NCBI GenBank assembly: GCA_036339295.1
Contig: JAYZBK010000023.1
Location: 1 to 12,363, forward strand
Direction: 5' to 3'
Source: GCA-002862325 sp036339295
Lineage (GTDB): Bacteria > Planctomycetota > Phycisphaerae > Phycisphaerales > SM1A02
DNA length: 12,363 bases
Shown: positions 7,721-12,363 of the stretch, one piece after another
Layout of the letters: every line of letters begins with the position of its first letter
How positions within the stretch are numbered: position 1 is the first letter of the stretch
Translations under genes and position numbers: made by a program
Notes under the pieces: generated by a model
What the model was told of the DNA's origin: nothing
The model's input: only the letters and a program-made list of their open reading frames with translations
The model's database searches: none

Positions 7721-7734
7721 GGAGGGGCCCCTCC
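7721..7734. repeat. Perfect 14-bp palindrome GGAGGGGCCCCTCC
   Basis: This is a perfect palindrome with no spacer between its arms, only 3 bases after the CACGTG palindrome. It has no following T-run and no loop, so it is not a normal intrinsic terminator. In RNA the centre would have to open to form a loop, leaving a short GC stem. It could be an operator, an attenuating structure in the leader of the downstream gene, or a chance consequence of the GC-rich sequence. Confidence 0.3.
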
Positions 7735-7777
7735 CCCGCGCCGATGACTGCGGCACCGACCGCGTGCCCGGCGCGGC

Positions 7778-7784
7778 GAGGAGA
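7778..7784 (+). promoter_or_regulatory. Ribosome binding site for the HDOD-GGDEF gene
   Basis: GAGGAGA lies 8 bases before the ATG at 7793. This is good spacing and fixes the start of the HDOD-GGDEF gene, whose domain begins directly after this methionine. Confidence 0.7.
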
Positions 7785-7792
7785 CCACCCCG

Positions 7793-9265
7793 ATGAACGA
7801 CGCGGCCCTTGCCCGGATCATGGAAAGCCCGCAGATGCCGACGCTGCCCGCGGTGGCGGTGCAGGTCCTCGAACTGACCAGTCGTCGCGACGTCGAGCTC
7901 GCGGCGATCGCCCGAGTGGTCGAGAACGACCCGGCGATCGCGATGCGCGTCCTGAAGACGGTGAACTCGAGCTTCTACGGCCTCACCCGCCGGGTCGGCA
8001 GCATCCGACAGGCCCTCGCCTACCTCGGCATGGAGACGGTGAAGGGTCTCGTCCTCGGCTTCAGCCTCGCCCGCACGTTCCGGGACGACGACGACGTCGT
8101 CTTCGACTTCGAGGACTACTGGCGACGAAGCATCATGACCGCGAGCGCCGCCCGGGCCCTCGCGGGGATGACGCGGAGCTGCGATCCGGACGAGGCGTTC
8201 GTCGCCGCCCTGGTGAGGGACGTCGGCATGATCGCGCTGTGGAAGCACTTCGACGATCGTTACCTCCAGCTCCTCGATCTCGCGACCGGCGACCACGGGG
8301 CGCTGGCCGGGCTCGAGCGAAGGCACTTCGAGATCGATCACGCCGAAGTCGGTGCCGGCATGCTGGAAGGCTGGAAGTTCCCCTCGGAGATCGTCGACGT
8401 CGTGCTGCTCCATCATCACGGCGCCGAGGTCGCGGCCTCCGACGAGTCGATGCGTCGCATCGTGCTCCTGGCGGGACACGTGGCCGAGGGACTCGGTGGA
8501 GGACCCGAGGCTCAGCGGATGCTTCGCCGCTACGAGGAACTCGCGGACGAGTGGTTCGACATGCGACCGGGCACCGCCCGGGCGGCCCTCAAGGCGATCA
8601 CCGAGCATGCTTCCGAGCTGGCTTCGCTCTTCGAGCTGTCGTCCAACCGGATGCCGGACGTCGATTCGATCCTCGAGGAGGCCGATCGGCTTCGTCGGGA
8701 GAACCGGGTGCCCACGCCGACCAACGAGGTGTCGATCGAACGGGATCCGGTGACCGGACTCGCCGACCGGAACGTCTTCCAGCGAGACCTGCTCACGCGT
8801 TTCGACGACGACGCCTCGCCGACCGCGATCCTGCTCGTGGTGGTCGACGGCATGAGGGAGCTGAATCGCGATGGCGGTCCCGGGACCGGTGATGCGGCCC
8901 TCGCGAAGGCCGCCGACGCCGTGCTTCGGACCTGTCGGGACGCCTGCGGCGACTCGGCGGCCGTCTACCGATTCGTCGGGGCGGAGCTCGCGGTGGTCCT
9001 CCGGGACGACGCGGTGGGCCGCGTGGAGGCGCTGGCGGAGCGCATCCGGGCCGCGGTCCGGCTCGCGCCGCTCGCCGATCCCCATCTCGGGCTCACCAGT
9101 CTCGGCGTCTCGATCGGCACCGCGGCCGGTGGTGCGGGCACGAACGCGGCGAGCCCCGACGAGCTGCTTCGCGCGTCGATGATGGCCCTCAGCGAGGCCC
9201 GACGAGTCGATGGCGATGCGATCGTGGCGTGGGAGGACGGCGAGACCGTTCGGCTCGCGGCCTGA
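7793..9265 (+). CDS. HDOD domain protein with degenerate C-terminal GGDEF domain
   Basis: This is a 490-residue cytoplasmic signalling protein with no membrane segment. Residues about 10-210 are an HDOD domain: MPTLPAVAVQVLELTS (15-30), IARVVENDPAIAMRVLKTVN (39-58), IRQALAYLGMETVKGLVLG (71-89) and a late LLHHHGAEV (205-213). The HD pair is replaced by RD (VRDVG, 141-145), fitting the noncatalytic nature of HDOD. A linker helix (about 285-305) joins it to a diguanylate-cyclase-like domain (about 315-485). That domain begins RDPVTGLADRNVFQRDL (317-333), keeps the metal-binding Asp (VVVDGMREL, 349-357) and an ND..G..GD-like NRDGGPGTGD (358-367), but reads VGAEL (395-399) where GGDEF should be. 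No RxxD inhibitory site is seen. Cyclic-di-GMP synthesis is therefore doubtful; GTP binding or a scaffold role is possible. The start is set by GAGGAGA at 7778-7784. Confidence 0.88.
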   Translation: MNDAALARIMESPQMPTLPAVAVQVLELTSRRDVELAAIARVVENDPAIAMRVLKTVNSSFYGLTRRVGSIRQALAYLGMETVKGLVLGFSLARTFRDDDDVVFDFEDYWRRSIMTASAARALAGMTRSCDPDEAFVAALVRDVGMIALWKHFDDRYLQLLDLATGDHGALAGLERRHFEIDHAEVGAGMLEGWKFPSEIVDVVLLHHHGAEVAASDESMRRIVLLAGHVAEGLGGGPEAQRMLRRYEELADEWFDMRPGTARAALKAITEHASELASLFELSSNRMPDVDSILEEADRLRRENRVPTPTNEVSIERDPVTGLADRNVFQRDLLTRFDDDASPTAILLVVVDGMRELNRDGGPGTGDAALAKAADAVLRTCRDACGDSAAVYRFVGAELAVVLRDDAVGRVEALAERIRAAVRLAPLADPHLGLTSLGVSIGTAAGGAGTNAASPDELLRASMMALSEARRVDGDAIVAWEDGETVRLAA

Positions 9266-9268
9266 GGA

Positions 9269-10507
9269 TCAGCCGCCGCCACGGACGGCGAGCAGCTCGT
9301 CCATCGGACATGCCTCGAGGTAGGTCCGGACGTCGCCGGCGTCCACCGTCTCGATCCGCGCGAGCTCGTCGTCGAGCGTCGCGTACTCCAGTCCGTAGGT
9401 CCAGCGGCTTCCGAGACGGGTCATCCGGCCCATCGGTCGTTCGCTCGCCAGCATCGCGGCGGTCGCGATCTTGGCCCGGCTTCGAAGCAGGGCGTCCTCG
9501 TCGACCGTCTCGGCGACCCGCGCCATCTCGCGGCGGGCGATCTCCTCGACCTGCTCGGCGTTCTCCGGGGCGCAGATGATCGTCGCGATCGCCTCCCCGC
9601 ATCCGTCGCGGGTGTCCAGGTGCATCGTGGCCTCCTCGGCCAGCCCCGTCTCGACGAGCTCCCAGAAGAACGTCGATCCCTCCTGGTCGCCGAGGACGCG
9701 AAGGGCCTGCGCCCCGGCGTACTTGAGCGGGTCCGCGATGCCGACGCTCGGGGCCATGAGCATGAGGTATCGCTGCTGGGCGTTGGGCAGCTCGATCTCG
9801 AGTTCGCCCGGCGTGAAGGACATGGAGCCGTGGTCGCGGCCCGGGTCGCCCGTCGGCCAGGCACCGCAGAGACGTTCGGCCGTCTGGACGAGTCGATCGA
9901 AGTCGAGTCGACCGCTCGCGGCGAGGACGACGTTGTCGGCGGAGTAGCGGCGGTCGAAGTAGCCGCGCATCAGTTCCGGGGTGAGGGCCGTCACCGTCTC
10001 CGGGGTGCCGAGCACGCGATGCGCGAGCGGATGGTCCCCGTAGTACCGCTCGAGGGCGCCTTCGTACAGGACCCAGAACGGCTGGTCCGCGTACATCGCG
10101 ATCTCCTCGAGGATCACCCCCTTCTCCTCGTCGAAGTCGTCGGGGCGAAGGGACGGCCGGAGGATGTCCGCGAGGATCTCCATCGCGGGATCGAGCGCGT
10201 CGAAGGGGACGTGGGCGTAGTACGCGGTCTGCTCAGCGCTGGTGAAGGCGTTGTGGTTGGCGCCCAGGTCGTCGAAGCCGCTGTTCACCTGTTCCGCGGT
10301 CCGGGTCTCGGTTCCCTTGAACATCATGTGCTCGAGGAAGTGGCTCACGCCCATGACCTCGGAGGCCTCGTCGCGGGCCCCGGTCCGGAAGAAGAACCCG
10401 GCGGCGGCGGTGAGGGCGTCGGGGACGACCTCGGCCTGGATGGTGAGCCCGTTGGAGAGGGTGGCCTGCTGGAACTCGACGGCGGTGGTGCTCATGGCAC
10501 GGAGCAT
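9269..10507 (-). CDS. M16 family zinc metallopeptidase (processing-peptidase-like)
   Basis: The 412-residue protein is the usual length for a single M16B subunit of two related halves. The inverted zinc motif HFLEH (56-60) is intact. The third ligand is expected at the Glu pair in VILEEIAMYADQP (131-143), about 75 residues on, as in the family. The substrate-edge segment GANHNAFTSAEQTAYYAHV (82-100) and GYFDRRYSADNVVLAASG (182-199) are also typical. The second half (about 235-400) lacks HxxEH, as expected, and includes GRMTRLGSRWTYGLEY (360-375). There is no signal peptide, so it probably degrades peptides in the cytoplasm; related genes are annotated PqqL/YmxG-like or as processing peptidases. 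The ATG at 10507 has GGGAGGG (minus strand, 10518-10512) 4 bases upstream; the ATG at 10495 has no such site. The gene converges on the HDOD gene with 3 bases between stops. Confidence 0.92.
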   Translation of the reverse strand: MLRAMSTTAVEFQQATLSNGLTIQAEVVPDALTAAAGFFFRTGARDEASEVMGVSHFLEHMMFKGTETRTAEQVNSGFDDLGANHNAFTSAEQTAYYAHVPFDALDPAMEILADILRPSLRPDDFDEEKGVILEEIAMYADQPFWVLYEGALERYYGDHPLAHRVLGTPETVTALTPELMRGYFDRRYSADNVVLAASGRLDFDRLVQTAERLCGAWPTGDPGRDHGSMSFTPGELEIELPNAQQRYLMLMAPSVGIADPLKYAGAQALRVLGDQEGSTFFWELVETGLAEEATMHLDTRDGCGEAIATIICAPENAEQVEEIARREMARVAETVDEDALLRSRAKIATAAMLASERPMGRMTRLGSRWTYGLEYATLDDELARIETVDAGDVRTYLEACPMDELLAVRGGG

Positions 10508-10511
10508 AGGG

Positions 10512-10518
10512 CCCTCCC
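10512..10518 (-). promoter_or_regulatory. Ribosome binding site of the M16 peptidase gene
   Basis: Read on the minus strand this is GGGAGGG, ending 4 bases before the ATG at 10507 (5 bases from the GGAGG core). It favours that start over the in-frame ATG at 10495, which would sit 16 bases away and has no purine-rich run of its own. Confidence 0.6.
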
Positions 10519-10564
10519 GGGTCCTTCCGGGGGTTTCGAGGCCCTTGAAGTGGATTACGGCGAG

Positions 10565-10593
10565 TCGATTCGCGGGGTGTGGCCGAATACACT
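10565..10593 (+). promoter_or_regulatory. Possible lipA promoter in the 98-base divergent spacer
   Basis: The spacer between the M16 gene and lipA (10508-10605) must hold promoters for both directions. On the plus strand TACACT (10588-10593) resembles a -10 box and TCGATT (10565-10570) is a poor -35, separated by 17 bases. This would place the transcript start just before the ATG at 10606, giving an almost leaderless message. Nothing convincing is visible for the minus strand. The match is weak. Confidence 0.22.
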
Positions 10594-10605
10594 GGTGGAC
10601 TGCCC

Positions 10606-11718
10606 ATGGAACGCCCCCTCGACACCGAGACCGCCAGCGCCACCGGCGATTCGACTCCCGCGAGCCCCGCGGCGATCGGTCGCACCGTGGCCCGACACCC
10701 CCGGCCGCTGGGTGGCGACACCGCCCGGTCGACCCTCGGGACCTCCAGCCTGTCGCTCACGGGGATGGTGCTGGACAACCAGCCCGACGCCCACCAGATG
10801 CGGGTCGGCCGGAAGCCCGACTGGCTTCGCGCGAAGGTCCCCGGCGGCGAGGGCTACCTCAAGCTGAAGTCGTTGATCGACGAGCATCGCCTCCACACGG
10901 TCTGCCAGGAGGCGAGCTGCCCGAACATGGGCGAGTGCTGGGCCCGCGGCACCGCCACGATCATGATCCTCGGCGACACCTGCACGCGGGCGTGCGGCTT
11001 CTGCAACGTGAAGACCGGCAAGCCGATGCCGGTCGACGACGACGAGCCCCGCCGCGTGGCGGAGGTCCTGGCCCAGATCAACCTGAAGCACGTGGTCATC
11101 ACCAGCGTCGACCGCGACGACCAGAAGGACGGCGGCGCCCGCATCTGGGCCGAGACGATCCAGGCCGTCCACGAGGCGTGCCCCGAGACGAGCGTCGAGG
11201 TGCTGGTGGGCGACTTCAAGGGGGTCGAGAAGGACATCCAGCTCGTCTGCGACGCCCGGCCCGAGATCATCAGCCACAACATGGAGACCGTCGACCGCAT
11301 GCATCCGGCGGTCCGACCCCAGGCCCGCTACGAGCGGAGTCTGAAGGTCCTCCAGCAGTTCAAGGCGAACGGCCTGGTCACCAAGACCGGCATCATGCTC
11401 GGCATCGGCGAGCACGAGGACGAGGTTCTCGAACTCATGGACGACGTCCGGGCGTGGAGCGACTGCGACATCCTGACCATCGGGCAGTATCTCCAGCCGA
11501 CCCGGAACCACCTTCCGATCGATCGCTGGGTGCACCCCGACGAGTTCGCCCGGCTCCGCGATGCGGCGCTCGACAAGGGCTTCGAGGTCTGCGAGAGCGG
11601 GCCGCTCGTTCGATCGAGCTACCACGCCGAGGAGCAGGCCGAGAAGCTCAGCCCGGAACGGGCCGACGTGCACGACCGGATGAAGAAGCTCATCGCCCAG
11701 GCCCGCGACCGGTCCTGA
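10606..11718 (+). CDS. lipA: Lipoyl synthase (radical SAM)
   Basis: LipA inserts two sulfur atoms at C6 and C8 of protein-bound octanoyl groups, making the lipoyl cofactor of 2-oxoacid dehydrogenases and the glycine cleavage system. Both iron-sulfur sites are complete: the auxiliary cluster C100-x4-C105-x5-C111 (CQEASCPNMGEC) and the radical SAM motif C126-x3-C130-x2-C133 (CTRACGFC). The C-terminal RSSYHAEE (336-343) contains the RSSY signature that completes the auxiliary cluster. DFKGVEKD (203-210), SHNMETVDRMHP (223-234) and GIMLGIGEHEDEV (262-274) are also characteristic. From ATG 10606 the protein has 370 residues, about 50 more than usual. The extra N-terminus (1-53) is low-complexity, but its third codon positions are strongly G/C, so it looks translated. 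A start at ATG 10765 would give 317 residues. No lipB is adjacent; the gene looks monocistronic, with a terminator 20 bases downstream. Confidence 0.96.
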   Translation: MERPLDTETASATGDSTPASPAAIGRTVARHPRPLGGDTARSTLGTSSLSLTGMVLDNQPDAHQMRVGRKPDWLRAKVPGGEGYLKLKSLIDEHRLHTVCQEASCPNMGECWARGTATIMILGDTCTRACGFCNVKTGKPMPVDDDEPRRVAEVLAQINLKHVVITSVDRDDQKDGGARIWAETIQAVHEACPETSVEVLVGDFKGVEKDIQLVCDARPEIISHNMETVDRMHPAVRPQARYERSLKVLQQFKANGLVTKTGIMLGIGEHEDEVLELMDDVRAWSDCDILTIGQYLQPTRNHLPIDRWVHPDEFARLRDAALDKGFEVCESGPLVRSSYHAEEQAEKLSPERADVHDRMKKLIAQARDRS

Positions 11719-11738
11719 GTCCGTCTCGAGACGACATC

Positions 11739-11776
11739 GACCGCCCCGGGATCGAAGGATCCCGGGGCGGTCTTTT
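11739..11776 (+). terminator. Intrinsic terminator of lipA
   Basis: A perfect 15-bp stem, GACCGCCCCGGGATC (11739-11753) with GATCCCGGGGCGGTC (11758-11772), closes a GAAG loop and is followed by TTTT (11773-11776). It starts 20 bases after the lipA stop. The T-run is on the plus strand only, so it mainly serves lipA. The converging minus-strand gene ends at 11798 and may use the same hairpin less efficiently. Confidence 0.93.
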
Positions 11777-11797
11777 CGTGCGACTCGTGCGGGTCGA

Positions 11798-12363
11798 TCA
11801 GGGACACGATCCCCAGAATCCGAGCAGCAGGCCGAGGTCGGCCCCATCCACGTCGCCGTCGTCGTCGAGGTCTGCGGCGGGATCGCCGGTGCCCCAGGCC
11901 CCGAGCATCAGACCCATGTCCGCACCGTCGACCTTGCCGTCGCCGTTCAGATTCCCCGGACATGCGTCACCTTCGTCGACGGGCCCCTCGAGGTCCGGAG
12001 CGAAGTCCGGCCGGAAGTCCCCGACTTCGGGTTCGGGCTGCACCACCGGCCTGAGCGGCCCCTGGTGCTCGATCTCGATTCGTTCGATCCCCTGCACCGG
12101 CGCCGATGCCCGGCCGGCCGATCCGGCGTAGAGCGCGGCCGCCTTCTCCATCGAAAGCCAGCCCGGTCGCTGCGGATCGAAGGCCATGCCGGGGAACCAT
12201 GGGTCGCCGGGAAGATCCACGCCGGGAGCCTCGAGCAGCAGCACCAGTCGGTTGGTCCGGGGATTTCCGGGCTGGAGGTCGTACTCGATCCATTCGTAGA
12301 AGCCGTTCTCGATCACCTGCAGATAGCGGCGGCTTGGACCGGTCGGCGGTGGGGCGACCGGGT
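11798..12363 (-). CDS. C-terminal part of an exported protein with dockerin-like doublet (5' end outside window)
   Basis: The minus-strand frame runs open from the right edge to TGA at 11800-11798, giving 187 visible residues. A GTG at 12316 is in frame, but the reading continues upstream without a stop (PVAPPPTGPSRRYLQ before it), so the true start lies outside. The visible upstream part has an ENGFYEWIEYDLQPGNPR region and an acidic, Pro-rich linker. The last 54 residues hold two EF-hand-like calcium loops (NLNGDGKVDGADMG and DLDDDGDVDGADLG), each followed by a hydrophobic helix (LMLGAWG, LLLGFWG), with one cysteine just before and one just after the pair. This matches type I dockerin half-repeats and is common at the end of Phycisphaerales secreted proteins. 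Calcium binding and a sorting or attachment role are inferred; the main domain's function is unknown. Confidence 0.8.
   Translation of the reverse strand, partial: PVAPPPTGPSRRYLQVIENGFYEWIEYDLQPGNPRTNRLVLLLEAPGVDLPGDPWFPGMAFDPQRPGWLSMEKAAALYAGSAGRASAPVQGIERIEIEHQGPLRPVVQPEPEVGDFRPDFAPDLEGPVDEGDACPGNLNGDGKVDGADMGLMLGAWGTGDPAADLDDDGDVDGADLGLLLGFWGSCP
11801..11962 (-). other. Dockerin-like duplicated calcium-binding tail
   Basis: These bases encode the final 54 residues of the minus-strand exported protein, from CPGNLNGDG to FWGSCP. Two copies of the D/NxNxDGxVDxxDxG loop plus helix are spaced about 24 residues apart. The bracketing cysteines could form a disulfide that closes the module. It is a domain feature within a gene, recorded because it is the clearest taxonomic and localisation marker in the window. 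Confidence 0.8.

Larger units (their letters stand above)
7668..7792. other. 125-base spacer between recO and the HDOD-GGDEF gene
   Basis: This is the only sizeable gap in the first 9 kb, so it is where a new promoter would be expected. It holds the two palindromes at 7708-7717 and 7721-7734 and the ribosome binding site at 7778-7784. I see no intrinsic terminator for recO and no confident sigma-70 promoter. Short frames running through the gap are continuations of shadow frames and show no recognisable protein sequence. Confidence 0.5.

Noticed and set aside
7706..9085. 459-codon minus-strand frame opposite the HDOD-GGDEF gene
   Set aside because: The plus-strand frame contains clear HDOD and GGDEF-like motifs and a ribosome binding site; the minus frame has His/Arg/Asp-rich sequence without motifs.
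9266..9300. Search for a bidirectional terminator between the HDOD and M16 genes
   Set aside because: GC-rich short inverted repeats exist (GCCG/CGGC) but without a consistent stem or T-run on either strand.
10555..11847. 430-codon minus-strand frame opposite lipA
   Set aside because: lipA is certain from its iron-sulfur motifs, and this frame runs through the lipA terminator; its Leu/Val/Asp-rich sequence is a mirror of lipA codons.

Overview
The window is high-GC DNA with strongly G/C-ending codons. It most likely comes from a planctomycete of the class Phycisphaerae. That placement is an inference from family resemblance. The gene leaving the right edge ends in a paired dockerin-like tail (VDGADLGLLLGFWG type) bracketed by cysteines, a habit I associate with Phycisphaerales exoproteins. 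The left-hand operon also has the planctomycete order: membrane protein, giant coiled-coil membrane protein, Gln-rich secreted protein, squalene-cyclase-fold secreted protein. I see no tRNA, rRNA, CRISPR array, insertion sequence, phage gene or attachment site.

Layout. Positions 2-7667 are six same-direction genes packed with overlaps or gaps of at most 4 bases. They are the C-terminal end of a membrane protein (to 220), a 1211-residue DUF4175-like coiled-coil membrane protein (224-3859), a poly-Gln exported protein (3856-4608), an exported alpha/alpha-barrel repeat protein (4605-5711), an exported beta-rich protein with three apparent internal repeats (5711-6946), and recO (6951-7667). After a 125-base gap holding two short palindromes comes an HDOD protein with a degenerate GGDEF domain (7793-9265). 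It converges, with only 3 bases between, on an M16 zinc peptidase gene on the minus strand (9269-10507). A 98-base divergent spacer separates that gene from lipA (10606-11718), which ends at a textbook 15-bp hairpin terminator. A minus-strand exported protein with the dockerin-like C-terminus (11798 to the right edge) closes the window.

How the genes fit together. The first five genes look like one translationally coupled envelope module: two membrane-anchored proteins and three proteins with signal peptides. In related genomes such sets usually follow MoxR ATPase, DUF58 and BatA/VWA-like genes, which would lie left of this window; that is recalled family context, not seen here. A protein-interaction or structural role in the periplasm is the most reasonable guess, since no catalytic motif is visible in any of them. 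RecO (recombinational repair), LipA (lipoate synthesis) and the M16 peptidase are ordinary housekeeping functions. The points most worth a second look are the envelope module, the repeat protein at 5711-6946, the cysteine-free 1211-residue protein, the GGDEF domain that has lost its signature, and the dockerin-like tail.
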